64,000 bases of DNA from Microlunatus flavus (GCF_900110855.1 NZ_FOFA01000004.1:302616-366615), one strand, 5' to 3'. Numbered from the stretch's first letter, positions 32,225 to 41,193 are shown. Notes: a model not told the origin generated them from the letters alone. Made by a program: numbers and translations.

Positions 32225-32289
32225 CCACGAACCGCTGACTCCCGACACCGTCCTAGCCAGATCCGCTGCCGGGAGTCAGCGGTTCGTGG
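32225..32289. repeat. Hairpin element D, perfect 20-bp inverted repeat
   Basis: Arms 32225-32244 (CCACGAACCGCTGACTCCCG) and 32270-32289 are exactly complementary around a 25-base loop that contains GCCAGATCCGC. The loop resembles the CAGAT apex of elements A, B and C, so this may be a fourth, diverged family member. It lies between two plus-strand genes and could also end transcription of the methyltransferase gene. Confidence 0.7.
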
Positions 32290-32384
32290 GGGTCCGGGGT
32301 GCGCGCGAAGGGCGCGCTCCCAACACGCCGAAGCGAACACGTGTGCGACGGAACTGTCACCACCACGCCGTACGGTCTCGCGCC

Positions 32385-34187
32385 ATGACGACGGCTCCGG
32401 CGCAGGCCAGCTTCGACGACCTGGGCACGCTGCTGGCCGACCTCACCTACGTCGTGGTCGACCTCGAGACCACGGGCGGCGCCGAGACGGACCGGATCAC
32501 CGAGATCGGCGCGGTCAAGGTGCGCGGGGGCGAGGTGCTCGGCGAGTTCCAGACGCTCGTCAACCCGCGCACCGACGTGCCCCCGCTGATCGCCGTCCTC
32601 ACCGGCATCACCAACGCCATGGTCGCCGCGGCGCCCCCGCTGCGCGAGGTCCTGCCCGCCTTCCTCGCCTTCGCGCAGGGCTGCGTGGTCGTCGCGCACA
32701 ACGCGCCCTTCGACACCGGCTTCCTGCGCCGGGCCTGCGAGGGCCTCGGGTACGCCTACCCGCGCTGGCCGGTCCTCGACACGGCGACCCTGGCCCGGGT
32801 CATCCTGCTGCGCGACGAGGTGCCCAACTGCAAGCTCGGCACGCTCGCGCGCCACTTCCGCACGGCCGTCACGCCCAACCACCGCGCGCTGACCGACGCC
32901 CAGGCGACCGTCGACGTCCTGCACGGGCTGATGGAGCGCGTCGGCAACCTCGGGGTGCACACGCTGGAGGACCTGCAGGAGTTCAGCCGGCAGGTGTCGC
33001 CGCAGCGCCGGGCGCGCCGCACGTGGGCCAAGGACGTGCCCGAGACGGCCGGCGTCTACCTGTTCGTCGCCGAGCACGAGGCCGGGACGGGCACGCCCGG
33101 CGGGGAGGCGCAGCGCCACGTCCTCTACGTCGGCAAGTCCAAGAACCTGCGGGCCCGGGTGCGCACGTACTTCACCGCCGCCGAGAAGCGCCGGCGGATG
33201 GACGAGATGGTCCGCCTCGCCACGGGCGTCGAGACGATCCCGTGCCTCACCCAGCTGCAGGCCGACGTGCTCGAGCTGCGCCTCATCGCCGCGCACGCGC
33301 CCCGCTACAACCGCCGCTCCAAGTTCCCCGAGCGGGTCAGCTGGGTCAAGATCACCGACGAGGCGTTCCCGCGGCTGTCGATCGTCGCCGGCGTCCGTGA
33401 CGACGGGGCGACGTACTTCGGTCCGTTCGGGCGCCGCCAGGCCGCCGAGGACGTCGTGCTCGCCGTCTACGACGGCTTCCCGCTGCGCCAGTGCACCGCG
33501 CGGCTGAGCCCCACCAAGCCGTCCGCGGCGTGCGCCCTCGCCGGGATGCGGCGCTGCTGCGCGCCCTGCGACGGTTCCGTGGACCGCGAGACGTACGCCG
33601 ACCTGGTCGAGCAGGTGCGTGGCGCCCTGTGCTCCGACCCCCGCCCGGCCGTCCGGGCGGTCTCGGCCCGCCTGACCCGCCTGGTCGGCGAGCGCCGCTT
33701 CGAGGAGGCCGAGACCATCCGGCGCCGCCTCGAGACCCTCGCCCGCACCGCGCGGCGGTTCCACCGGGTGTCCAGCCTGGCGGCCTGCCCGGAGATCGTC
33801 GCCGCGCGGCGGGAGGGCGACGGCTGGGACATCCACGTGATCCGGCACGGGCGGCTGGCCAGCACCGGCGTCGCGTCGCGCCACGACGTCCCGCAGGCCG
33901 TGGCCAGGAGCACGGTGGCGACCGCCGAGACGGTGCGGCCGGCGCCCGGCCCGCTGCCCGCCGCGAGCATCGAGGAGACCGAGCAGATCGCTGACTGGCT
34001 GGAGCAGCCGGGCGTGCGGATCATGCAGATCGAGGGCGACTGGGCCTGGCCGCTGAACGCCGTGCTCGACCACGAGACGTTCGTCCACCACGCGCTCGGC
34101 GGCGACGCGGGTCCTGGCGCCCACCTGGACGCGGGCTCCGACCCGAGCCCCGACGCGCCGCCGGCGTACGCCTCTCTCGGCGCCTGA
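32385..34187 (+). CDS. DEDDh exonuclease fused to UvrC-like (GIY-YIG) region
   Basis: Fusion protein of 600 residues corresponding to mycobacterial Rv2191. N-terminal DnaQ-like 3'-5' exonuclease (about 20-190) with VVDLETTG, AHNAPFD and HRALTDAQAT. It is followed by a GIY-YIG nuclease-like region (AGVYLFV...HVLYVGKSKNLRARVRTYF) and a UVR-like helix (RRFEEAETIRRRLE). It probably acts in DNA repair, though the C-terminal UvrC RNase H-like and HhH domains are missing. ATG 32385 has TACGGT 8 bases upstream and no ribosome site. It stands in front of the Lrp-type gene and the ctaE-qcr block as in other actinobacteria. Confidence 0.9.
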   Translation: MTTAPAQASFDDLGTLLADLTYVVVDLETTGGAETDRITEIGAVKVRGGEVLGEFQTLVNPRTDVPPLIAVLTGITNAMVAAAPPLREVLPAFLAFAQGCVVVAHNAPFDTGFLRRACEGLGYAYPRWPVLDTATLARVILLRDEVPNCKLGTLARHFRTAVTPNHRALTDAQATVDVLHGLMERVGNLGVHTLEDLQEFSRQVSPQRRARRTWAKDVPETAGVYLFVAEHEAGTGTPGGEAQRHVLYVGKSKNLRARVRTYFTAAEKRRRMDEMVRLATGVETIPCLTQLQADVLELRLIAAHAPRYNRRSKFPERVSWVKITDEAFPRLSIVAGVRDDGATYFGPFGRRQAAEDVVLAVYDGFPLRQCTARLSPTKPSAACALAGMRRCCAPCDGSVDRETYADLVEQVRGALCSDPRPAVRAVSARLTRLVGERRFEEAETIRRRLETLARTARRFHRVSSLAACPEIVAARREGDGWDIHVIRHGRLASTGVASRHDVPQAVARSTVATAETVRPAPGPLPAASIEETEQIADWLEQPGVRIMQIEGDWAWPLNAVLDHETFVHHALGGDAGPGAHLDAGSDPSPDAPPAYASLGA

Positions 34188-34280
34188 CGCCATGCCGTGC
34201 GCGTCCAGGGCACCGGGAACGACCGCCGCCACCCGAGGAGGACCGGCCACGACGGACCGGTGCGCCTCTAGGATGACGCC

Positions 34281-34559
34281 GTGGTGACCGCGATCGTCTT
34301 CATCAACGCCGAGGTGGCGCGGATCCCCGAGGTGGCCGAGGCCGTGGCCGCGCTGCCCGGGGTCTCGGAGGTCTACTCCGTCACCGGAGCGCTCGACCTC
34401 GTCGCGATGGTGCGCGTCGCCGACCACGAGCAGGTGGCCGAGGTCGTGGCCGACCGCCTCAACAAGGTGCCCGGGATCCTGCGCACGGAGACCCACATCG
34501 CGTTCCGCGCCTACTCGGCGCACGACCTCGAGGCGGCCTTCTCCCTTGGCGCCGACTGA
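34281..34559 (+). CDS. Lrp/AsnC-type RAM-domain protein without DNA-binding domain
   Basis: A stand-alone ligand-binding domain (92 residues) of the Lrp/AsnC family: beta-alpha-beta-beta-alpha-beta fold with TAIVFINAEVARIPEVAEAV and YSVTGALDLVAMVRV. It lacks a helix-turn-helix, so it may sense an amino acid and act through a partner. Proteins of this type sit near trpD/ctaE in several actinomycetes. GTG 34281 is leaderless: TAGGAT (34269-34274) is 6 bases upstream; GTG 34284 is an alternative. Confidence 0.88.
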   Translation: MVTAIVFINAEVARIPEVAEAVAALPGVSEVYSVTGALDLVAMVRVADHEQVAEVVADRLNKVPGILRTETHIAFRAYSAHDLEAAFSLGAD

Positions 34560-34794
34560 ACGTCCCCCGGCTCCGGACCACGCGCCGCAGCAGGCCGATG
34601 TTGTCGCGCCCGGCCAGGAACCGCTGACAGCCGACCTCGACACCCGCACGCCCCGGGTCTCGACGCGCGCCCTGGTCTACGCCGTCGGCGTCCTGGCGCT
34701 GCTCGTCGTGGTCGCGGGGGTGGTCGCTTTCGTGATGCTCCACCAGCCGAGGCTGACCCCGCTGCCGCTGCCGTCGGTCAGCTCCATCGCCTGA
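34546..34794 (+). CDS. Small single-pass membrane protein
   Basis: 82 residues, no family recognised. A Pro-rich cytoplasmic part (1-40) precedes one transmembrane helix (ALVYAVGVLALLVVVAGVVAFVM, about 42-64) and a short Pro-rich outer tail. The only start I see is TTG 34546, overlapping the RAM gene end by 14 bases; ribosome-site purines GAGG lie about 11 bases before it. Coupled translation with the RAM protein is plausible, so they may work together. It is convergent with the rhomboid-like gene. Confidence 0.55.
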   Translation: MAPTERPPAPDHAPQQADVVAPGQEPLTADLDTRTPRVSTRALVYAVGVLALLVVVAGVVAFVMLHQPRLTPLPLPSVSSIA

Positions 34795-34881
34795 GCCCCT
34801 GTCCTCGCTGCGCTGGACGCGTCCCGTGCTCTGATCCGACGCTCTCGTCGTCCCACCATCAGCGCCCGGCGGACACCGCTC

Positions 34882-35733
34882 CTACCCGACGAAGGTCGGC
34901 ACCACCACGGCGACGAGGCAGACGCCGACGACGGCCAGCAGCCCGAACACCTGGATGGCCGCGCGGTTGGTGCGCGGGGCGTACGCGAGCACCCAGCCGG
35001 CGAGCGCCCCCACCACGATGCCGCCGATCATCGTCAGCCAGCCGAAGCTGTTGAAGCCGATGAGCAGGCTGTAGAGCACGAGGATGACGAACAGCGCGAC
35101 GTCGCCGCGCACGTCCTCCCCGCTCTTGCGCTTGCCGATGGCGTTCGCGGCCAGGAGGCCGACGACGGCGGAGGCGCCGCCGATCGTGGCCCCGCCCGCG
35201 GGGCCGAGCAGGTAGAACAGCGTCGAGCCGCCGAGCGCGCCGGCGAGGTACAGCGCGACGAACCGCGCCGACCCGACCTCCGACTCGATGGCCCGACCGG
35301 CCAGGTAGAGCACGAGCAGGTTCATGGCGAGCCCGAGGAGGCTGCCCGAGACGAACCCGCTGGTCACGAGGCGCCACAGCTGGCCGCCGGCCACGGCGGG
35401 GTTCCACATGAGCAACGGGCCCTGGACCAGGCCGCGGGTCACGAGGTCGAGGACGTAGACCGCGGCCAGGACGACCATGAGCGTCTTGGTCGCCGCGCCG
35501 CCGCTCCCCCGCCCCACGCGGGCGCCGAAGCGGGTGCGCGGCTCGCGCACGGCGCCGCGCCCGAGACCGACGCAGCGCGGGCACTGGAAGCCGACCGAGG
35601 CCGGGTTCATGCACTCGCCGCAGATCGGGCGGCCGCACCGCTGGCAGGCGATCCCGGTCTCGCGGTCGGGGTGCTTGTAGCAGGCTCCGAAGCCGGGCGC
35701 CGCGAACTCCGGCCCCGAGGGTGACGAGGTCAT
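34882..35733 (-). CDS. Rhomboid-family membrane protein, catalytic residues degenerate
   Basis: N-terminal zinc-ribbon-like domain (CYKHPDRETGIACQRCG...CGECM...CPRC), as in actinobacterial rhomboid proteases, then six or seven membrane helices. Normal rhomboids have H-x3-N in helix 2, GxSG in helix 4 and a catalytic His in helix 6. Here the helix-2 place reads SGSLLGLAMN (His lost, Asn kept), helix 4 reads GGASAVVGLL (Ser shifted by one, no GxSG), and helix 6 reads TMIGGIVVGALAG with Met where His is expected. It is therefore predicted proteolytically inactive. ATG 35733; it follows the cyclophilin gene by 19 bases on the same strand. Confidence 0.85.
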   Translation of the reverse strand: MTSSPSGPEFAAPGFGACYKHPDRETGIACQRCGRPICGECMNPASVGFQCPRCVGLGRGAVREPRTRFGARVGRGSGGAATKTLMVVLAAVYVLDLVTRGLVQGPLLMWNPAVAGGQLWRLVTSGFVSGSLLGLAMNLLVLYLAGRAIESEVGSARFVALYLAGALGGSTLFYLLGPAGGATIGGASAVVGLLAANAIGKRKSGEDVRGDVALFVILVLYSLLIGFNSFGWLTMIGGIVVGALAGWVLAYAPRTNRAAIQVFGLLAVVGVCLVAVVVPTFVG

Positions 35734-35752
35734 CGCTGCGCCCGGCCCGACG

Positions 35753-36283
35753 TCAGGAGGCGGAGCCGTCGGAGACGGTCACCGACTCGATCACGACCGG
35801 CTCGACCGGGCGGTCGCCGCGGCCGGTCTGGACGTTGGCGATGGTGTTGACGACCTGACGGCTCGAGGCGTCGGCGACCTCGCCGAAGATGGTGTGGCGA
35901 CGGTTCAGGTGCGGGGTGTTCGCCACGGTGATGAAGAACTGCGAGCCGTTGGTGCCGGGCCCGGCGTTGGCCATGGCCAGCAGGTAGGGCCGGTTGAACG
36001 ACAGGTCGGGGTGGAACTCGTCGGCGAAGGTGTAGCCGGGGCCACCGGTGCCGGTGCCGAGGCGGTCGCCGCCCTGGATCATGAAGCCGTCGATGATCCG
36101 GTGGAACACCACGCCGTCGTAGAACGGCTCGTGGCTGGTCGCGCCGGTCTGCGGGTCGCGGTACTCCTGCGTGCCGGTGGCGAGGCCGACGAAGTTGGCC
36201 ACCGTCTTCGGCGCCTGGTCGGCGAAGAGGTTGATGACGATGTCGCCGTGGTTGGTGTGCAGGGTTGCCGTTTGCTGGGCCAC
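35753..36283 (-). CDS. Peptidyl-prolyl cis-trans isomerase, cyclophilin type
   Basis: Cytosolic folding enzyme of 176 residues. Active-site phrases [14 protein letters not shown] and [10 protein letters not shown] are intact; the Trp/His site reads [11 protein letters not shown], normal for bacterial cyclophilins. Actinobacterial genomes commonly place this gene next to a rhomboid gene, as here. GTG 36283 has AAAGG about 11 bases upstream. It is divergent from the sunset-domain gene across a 205-base gap. Confidence 0.93.
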   Translation of the reverse strand: MAQQTATLHTNHGDIVINLFADQAPKTVANFVGLATGTQEYRDPQTGATSHEPFYDGVVFHRIIDGFMIQGGDRLGTGTGGPGYTFADEFHPDLSFNRPYLLAMANAGPGTNGSQFFITVANTPHLNRRHTIFGEVADASSRQVVNTIANVQTGRGDRPVEPVVIESVTVSDGSAS

Positions 36284-36488
36284 GAGCAGGGGCGCCTTTC
36301 TGTCTGGGTCCGGGCGTCGCGGACGGACGCCCGACGCGCGGGACGGACCGAGAGGTCCGCGCGGCTGGCCCTCCATCCTGGCAGACCACCCCAACGCAAC
36401 CCGCCGCTCCGGGCGGCGGACCGGCGGACGATACGGTTGAAGACCTTGGCCGGCGGATGCCGGTCGACGTCGCCCGAGGAGGACAGAC

Positions 36489-38006
36489 GTGAGCAAGACC
36501 CCCGACCCCATCGAGGTCGTCCGCGACAAGGTCGTGCCGGCCGCGGAGGAGCTCGTCGCGTCCGTGGCCGAGCGCGTGTCGCCCCTGGCCAAGGAGGCCG
36601 TCGACCAGCTGACGCCCGTCGTGCACGCCGCCGCCGAGAGGGCGAGCGCCCTCGCGCACGTGGCCGCCGACAAGGTCGCCCCGCTGACCGAGCAGGCCCG
36701 CGACGCGGTGGCCCCCTACGCGCAGCAGGCGGTCGACGCCGTCAGCCCGTACGCCGACAAGGTCGGACCGGCTGCGCAGTCGGCGGCGGACCGCGTCGGC
36801 CCCCTCGCCCAGCAGGCCGCGGTGGCCGTCGCCCCGTACGCCGCGCTGGTGAAGGAGCAGGGCCTCAAGACCGGTCACGACCTGGCCGACCGGCTCGAGC
36901 CGGCGTACGAGGCGGCCCTCGGCGCGCTGTCCGGCGCCAAGGACAAGGTCTCCGACCGGCTGCCGGACACGAGCGCCGTGCTGCCCGCGGTCGGTGCCGC
37001 CGCCACGAGCGTCGCCGCGACCGCCGCACCTCTCGTGAGCGCCGCGTCCGACCGGGGCAAGGCCCTCGTCAAGGGCGTCCGCAAGGAACCCGTCGTCGTC
37101 ACGCCCCCGAAGAAGCGGGGCCGCTGGCTGCGGACCTTCGCGGTCGTCGCCGCGGCGGCCGGGGCGACCTACGTCGTGGTGCGCAAGCTCACCGGCGACA
37201 AGGGCTCGCAGTGGCAGACCGCACGCCCGAGCACGCCCTACGTCCCGCCCACCGCGAGCCAGGACGCCCCGGCGTCGGCGGTGCCGACGGTCGCCGAGGC
37301 GGGCAGCGACCAGCAGTCGTCGGAGGCGGGAACCACGTTCGGCAGCACCCAGGGCGGCGCGGCGGAGCCGAGCACGATCTCCTACTACGGCACCGGGGTG
37401 GCCGCCGAGCCCGACGCGCAGGCGACGGGCACGGACGAGGACGCCGCCGCGGTGGCCGCGAACGTGACCACGACCGACGAGGTCGCGGACGCCGACGAGG
37501 CCACGCCGCCGGTCCCGACCGGCCCCGACGCCGATGCCGATGCCGATGCCTCGAGCAGTTCGAGCGGCTCGAGCAGCTCGAGCAGCACTGACGGCTCCGA
37601 CGGCTCCGGCACCACGGCCGGCTCCGAGGGTTCCGACAGCGCGTACCAGTCCGTCGAGGGTGGCGGCGCCGACGACGAGCCCACCTCCCCCTACGCCGAG
37701 GGCCGGATCGAGACCGAGCTCGAGACCGTCGAGGAGCGCGCCTACGAGGAGCCGGAGGACGCGGTGCTGGCCGAGCAGGACCAGGCCGCGGGCGTGGGGC
37801 CCGACGCGCACCCCGAGCGCTACCTCTCCATCCCCGGCGTCTACGTGGGCGTCGAGCCGCCCGAGGGCTTCCACATCAAGGGCAACGAGCGTTCGATGAA
37901 GTACCACCTGCCCGACTCGAACAGCTACGGCCGCACGATCGCCGAGGTCTGGTTCCTGGACGAGGAGGCGGCCCAGAAGGCCGGCTTCAGCAAGGCCGAG
38001 CACTAG
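36489..38006 (+). CDS. Amphipathic-repeat membrane protein with C-terminal sunset-like domain
   Basis: 505 residues. Residues 1-200 consist of LEA/apolipoprotein-like amphipathic helix repeats (recurrent AP(Y/L)A.QA...V). A basic patch and one membrane helix ([20 protein letters not shown]) follow, then about 220 residues of acidic, Ser/Thr/Asp-rich disorder, including [13 protein letters not shown]. The last 50 residues hold a compact domain, [20 protein letters not shown] then [19 protein letters not shown], matching what is called the sunset domain, of unknown function. GTG 36489 has GGAGGA upstream. A strong terminator follows. Role is unknown; membrane-tethered scaffold is a guess. Confidence 0.8.
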   Translation: MSKTPDPIEVVRDKVVPAAEELVASVAERVSPLAKEAVDQLTPVVHAAAERASALAHVAADKVAPLTEQARDAVAPYAQQAVDAVSPYADKVGPAAQSAADRVGPLAQQAAVAVAPYAALVKEQGLKTGHDLADRLEPAYEAALGALSGAKDKVSDRLPDTSAVLPAVGAAATSVAATAAPLVSAASDRGKALVKGVRKEPVVVTPPKKRGRWLRTFAVVAAAAGATYVVVRKLTGDKGSQWQTARPSTPYVPPTASQDAPASAVPTVAEAGSDQQSSEAGTTFGSTQGGAAEPSTISYYGTGVAAEPDAQATGTDEDAAAVAANVTTTDEVADADEATPPVPTGPDADADADASSSSSGSSSSSSTDGSDGSGTTAGSEGSDSAYQSVEGGGADDEPTSPYAEGRIETELETVEERAYEEPEDAVLAEQDQAAGVGPDAHPERYLSIPGVYVGVEPPEGFHIKGNERSMKYHLPDSNSYGRTIAEVWFLDEEAAQKAGFSKAEH

Positions 38007-38064
38007 GGCCCAAGCACTGACGCTCAGCACGAGGGCCGTGACCAGGCCCCACCGCACCACCGCC

Positions 38065-38092
38065 GCCCCGGCACCCATGAGGGTGCCGGGGC
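38065..38092 (+). terminator. 12-bp perfect stem with ATGA tetraloop
   Basis: GCCCCGGCACCC (38065-38076), loop ATGA, and exact complement (38081-38092), 59 bases after the stop of the sunset-domain gene. It is a strong hairpin without a T-run. Confidence 0.7.
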
Positions 38093-38219
38093 GACGTGCG
38101 TCCACGGACAACACCGACGGCCGAGGTGACAACACCTCACGTGACACATCGGCGCTGCCGACCAGGCCTTCTCCTCGTGAGGGCCCTGGTGCGCAGGGTC
38201 CCTGACGAACGGGGACGAC

Positions 38220-38801
38220 GTGGTGGGCAGCAGCACGAGGCAGCGGGTCCCGGTCACGGGCCAGGACGGGTCGGTGGACCGGGGCGGCGTGAAGGCGGAC
38301 GAGGTCCGGCCCGGCGACCTCACGCGGACGCTGACCACGGAGGGGCCGGACCCCGCCTGGGTGGACGCGCGGCCGTTCCGGGCGCACCTGCGCCTCCTGA
38401 TGGCGGCCGGGTCGCTCGACCCGGGCGAGCTGGCGGTGGTGCTGGGGCTGTCGACCGTCGGGGTGCGGCACCTGCTCGAGGGCCGCGCCGGCCGCCCGCC
38501 ACGCCGGATCAGCCCGTCCACCGCGCGCCGGTTGCTGCTCGTCCGACCGGACGACGTCCGCGGCCTGAGGTGCGCGCTGACCCCGACCGGTGCGGTGTGG
38601 GAGGCGCTCCGCCGGTTGCAGGCCGCCGGCTGGTCGACGGCCGAGGTCGCGACGGCGGTGGGGTTCGGGCTGCCCGCGCTGGCCGCGCTGGAGGTCGACG
38701 AGCGCTGCAGCCGGCTGCTCGCGGTGCGGCTGCTCGGCCTCGCCCGCAGGCTTCCCGGGGCCGTCGACGACGACCTCGGGCCGATCCGCACGGCGGCGTG
38801 A
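38220..38801 (+). CDS. Unknown protein with HTH-like repeats
   Basis: 193 residues, no family recognised. Two related helical units are visible: RAHLRLLMAAGSLDPGELAVVLGLSTVGVRHLLEGR and, later, WEALRRLQAAGWSTAEVATAVGFGLPALAAL, each ending in a helix-turn-helix-like pattern, so it is probably a DNA-binding protein. It stands 28 bases before the prepilin-peptidase gene on the same strand. GTG 38220 has a GGGG stretch 5-8 bases upstream; GTG 38223 is close. It overlaps several longer shadow frames but has codon use like its neighbours. Confidence 0.6.
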   Translation: MVGSSTRQRVPVTGQDGSVDRGGVKADEVRPGDLTRTLTTEGPDPAWVDARPFRAHLRLLMAAGSLDPGELAVVLGLSTVGVRHLLEGRAGRPPRRISPSTARRLLLVRPDDVRGLRCALTPTGAVWEALRRLQAAGWSTAEVATAVGFGLPALAALEVDERCSRLLAVRLLGLARRLPGAVDDDLGPIRTAA

Positions 38802-38828
38802 CCGGGCCGGCGTCCGTACGATCGCCCG

Positions 38829-39572
38829 GTGCCGACCCCGGAGCCGCCCGCCGTGTGGCAGGTCGTCGCGCTCGTGCTCCTCGCGGCCCTGCCCGTGCTC
38901 CTCGGCACCCGTCCCGTGCTGCGCCGGCTGCCCGAGCCGTCCCTGACGTCCGAGCCGTCCGGGCCGTCCGAGGCGTCCGGGCCGTCCGAGGCGTCCGGGC
39001 CGTCCGAGGCGTCCGAGCCCAAGACCGCGTACGCGGACCTGCCGACGCGACGCTTCGTCGTCGGGTGCGCCGTGCTGGCGGCGGGGGCGGCGGCCCTCGT
39101 GGCCCTGACGCTGCCCGTGGCGGTCTGGCCCCTGTGGTGGGTGCTCGCCGCGCCGGCCCTGGTGCTCGTCGCCGTCGACGCCCGGACGACCTGGTTGCCC
39201 CTGCCCCTCACCCGCTGGGTGCAGGGGGCGGCGACGGGTGCCGGCCTGCTCGCGGGGGCGCTCGGCGGGCTCGACCTGCTGCTGCGCGCCACGGTCGGCG
39301 CGGCGGCGGCCGGGCTGCTCTACCTGCTCGTCTGGCGGCTCTCGGGGCGGACGCTCGGCTTCGGCGACGTCCGCCTGGCCCCGGTCCTCGGGGCTGGCGC
39401 CGCAGCCGTGGGCTGGTCCAGCCTGCTGGCGGCGCTGCTGCTCGGCAGCCTCGTCGGGGCTGCGGTCGGGGTGCTGCTGGTCGTGCGGCGCCGGCCCGGG
39501 GGCTTCGCCTACGCGCCGTCGATGCTGCTCGGCGCCTTCGGGGCGGCCGCGCTGCGTCTCGTCAGCGGGTGA
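38829..39572 (+). CDS. Prepilin peptidase (A24 family)
   Basis: Membrane aspartyl peptidase of the type IV prepilin peptidase family, 247 residues and about seven helices. The two catalytic Asp sites are visible, LVAVDARTTWLPLP and GFGDVRLAP. The N-terminal cytoplasmic loop contains three SGPSEA units from an 18-bp tandem DNA repeat (about 38960-39018). It normally processes pilin-like proteins; no pilin or pilus assembly gene is seen in this window. GTG 38829 is leaderless, with TACGAT 6 bases upstream. Its end overlaps the convergent gene by 11 bases. Confidence 0.88.
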   Translation: MPTPEPPAVWQVVALVLLAALPVLLGTRPVLRRLPEPSLTSEPSGPSEASGPSEASGPSEASEPKTAYADLPTRRFVVGCAVLAAGAAALVALTLPVAVWPLWWVLAAPALVLVAVDARTTWLPLPLTRWVQGAATGAGLLAGALGGLDLLLRATVGAAAAGLLYLLVWRLSGRTLGFGDVRLAPVLGAGAAAVGWSSLLAALLLGSLVGAAVGVLLVVRRRPGGFAYAPSMLLGAFGAAALRLVSG

Positions 39573-39999
39573 GCGCATCCGCCGTACGAGCGCTGGACGC
39601 GACGCCCGGCAGCACGACGAGCAGCGCCTCGGCGTAGGCGTCGCACGCGTCGCCGCGCGGGTCGGTGTGGAACGCCCCGTCCGGCCCTGTCGCGCTAACC
39701 ACGAACCCGCCCCCGACGCGGTCGAGGGAGAGGAAGGCGTCCCCGAGCAGCCCGCGCAGCTGCTCCTCGCGCGGCATCCAGACCACGACGTCGGACTCGA
39801 CCGAGTCGAGAGCCCACTCGACCGTGCCGTTGAAGTGGAAGCGGGAGTCGCCGTTCTTGACGATCAGCTCCACGACCATGTCGGCGATGGTGAAGGTCGA
39901 CTCCGAGATCTCCGGCCGCGGGATGTAGAACTGGTCGCCGTTCGCCGGGGTCCAGTCCAGCAGCGGCGCGAGCCGGGCGGCGAGGTCACGGGAGATCAC
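39562..39999 (-). CDS. Conserved actinobacterial protein of unknown function
   Basis: 145 residues, predicted cytosolic, alpha/beta. Phrases FNGTVEWALDSVESDVVVWMPREEQLRGLLG and DACDAYAEALL recur in actinobacterial homologues, as I recall; some databases label these as pilus-assembly-like proteins without evidence. GTG 39999 is leaderless: TACCCT on the same strand is 6 bases upstream. It is convergent with the prepilin peptidase gene, overlapping it by 11 bases. Confidence 0.7.
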   Translation of the reverse strand: MISRDLAARLAPLLDWTPANGDQFYIPRPEISESTFTIADMVVELIVKNGDSRFHFNGTVEWALDSVESDVVVWMPREEQLRGLLGDAFLSLDRVGGGFVVSATGPDGAFHTDPRGDACDAYAEALLVVLPGVASSARTADALTR

Positions 40000-40121
40000 C
40001 CGCCCAGGGTACGGACCGCCGCGCGAGCCGACGGGCCGCTCGCACCGACCGGCCGCAGACCGGCCACCGTCCTGCTCCCGCCGGCTCCGGGACGTGGCCG
40101 GTGCTCAGCCGCGGCCGGTGC

Positions 40122-41183
40122 TCAGGGGCGGGTGCGCCGTGCGGACCGGGTCGCCTCGACCCAGGTCTCCAGGGTGCGGGCGGCCGCGCCCCCGTCGACA
40201 GCCTCGCGGGCGACGTCCAGCTTGGCCGCCAGCTGCTCGTGCAGCCCCGACGCCTGCGGCCCCTCGTACGCCGCCAGCGCGGCGGCGGCGTTGAGCAGGA
40301 CGATGTCGCGCACCGGGCCGGGCCGGCCGGCGAGCAGGTCTCGCACGACCTGCGCGTTGTGCTCGGGACCGGCGCCGACCAGGTCGGCGGGGTCGGCGCG
40401 CGGGATGCCGAGCTCCTGCGGGTCGAGGCTCGTCCGGACGACCTCGCCGTCGCGGTGCACCCAGACGGTGGAGTCGGTCGTCGTCGTCAGCTCGTCGAGC
40501 CCGTCGCCGCCGTGGACGACCAGGCCCTGGTGCCCCCGCCGGGCGAGGACGCCCGCCATCAGCTCCGCCAGCCGCGCGTCGGCGACGCCGACGGCCTGGG
40601 AGCCCGGCTGCGCCGGGTTGGCCAGCGGGCCGAGGAAGTTGAACACGGTGGCGATGCCGAGCTCCTTGCGCACCAGACCGGCGTGGCGCAGGGCCGGGTG
40701 GTAGAGCGGCGCGAACAGGAAGGCGATGCCGGCGGCGTCGACGACCTGCTGCTGCTCCTCGGGAGCCACGTCGAGCACGACGCCCAGCGCCTCGAGGACG
40801 TCGGCGGCCCCGCACGCGGAGGACGCGGCGCGGTTGCCGTGCTTGACGACCTTCGCGCCGGCCCCGGCGGCGACGACCGCGGCCATCGTGGAGATGTTGA
40901 CGGTGTTGGCCCGGTCACCACCGGACCCGACCACGTCGACGGCCGCGGAGCCGATCTCGATCGGCGTCGCGAAGTCGAGCATCGTCTCGGCGAGCCCGGC
41001 GAGCTCCTCGACCGTCTCGCCCTTGGTCCGCAGCGCCACGACGAAGCCGGCGATCTGCGCCGGGGTGGCGGCACCGCCGAGGATCTCGCGCATCGCCCAG
41101 GCGGTCGTCGGCCGGTCGGCGTCGCGCCCGGCCACGAGGCCCGAGAGCACCGACGCCCAGGACCGCGGGCCGTCCTCCTGCAC
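40122..41183 (-). CDS. trpD: Anthranilate phosphoribosyltransferase
   Basis: Second step of tryptophan synthesis: anthranilate plus PRPP to phosphoribosylanthranilate. 353 residues, normal length. PRPP and metal sites: VGSGGDRANTVNIST, KHGNRAASS, and HGGDGLDE in the hinge region. GTG 41183 lies 10 bases after the stop of the response-regulator-like gene and has GAGGG 7 bases upstream. This gene sits beside ctaE in many actinomycetes, apart from the other trp genes, as here. Confidence 0.95.
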   Translation of the reverse strand: MQEDGPRSWASVLSGLVAGRDADRPTTAWAMREILGGAATPAQIAGFVVALRTKGETVEELAGLAETMLDFATPIEIGSAAVDVVGSGGDRANTVNISTMAAVVAAGAGAKVVKHGNRAASSACGAADVLEALGVVLDVAPEEQQQVVDAAGIAFLFAPLYHPALRHAGLVRKELGIATVFNFLGPLANPAQPGSQAVGVADARLAELMAGVLARRGHQGLVVHGGDGLDELTTTTDSTVWVHRDGEVVRTSLDPQELGIPRADPADLVGAGPEHNAQVVRDLLAGRPGPVRDIVLLNAAAALAAYEGPQASGLHEQLAAKLDVAREAVDGGAAARTLETWVEATRSARRTRP

Positions 41184-41193
41184 GCGTCGGCCC

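Noticed and set aside
35730-39578. 1282-codon open frame on the minus strand
   Set aside because: It covers cyclophilin in another frame and lies antisense to the sunset-domain protein and prepilin peptidase; composition is that of shadow frames.
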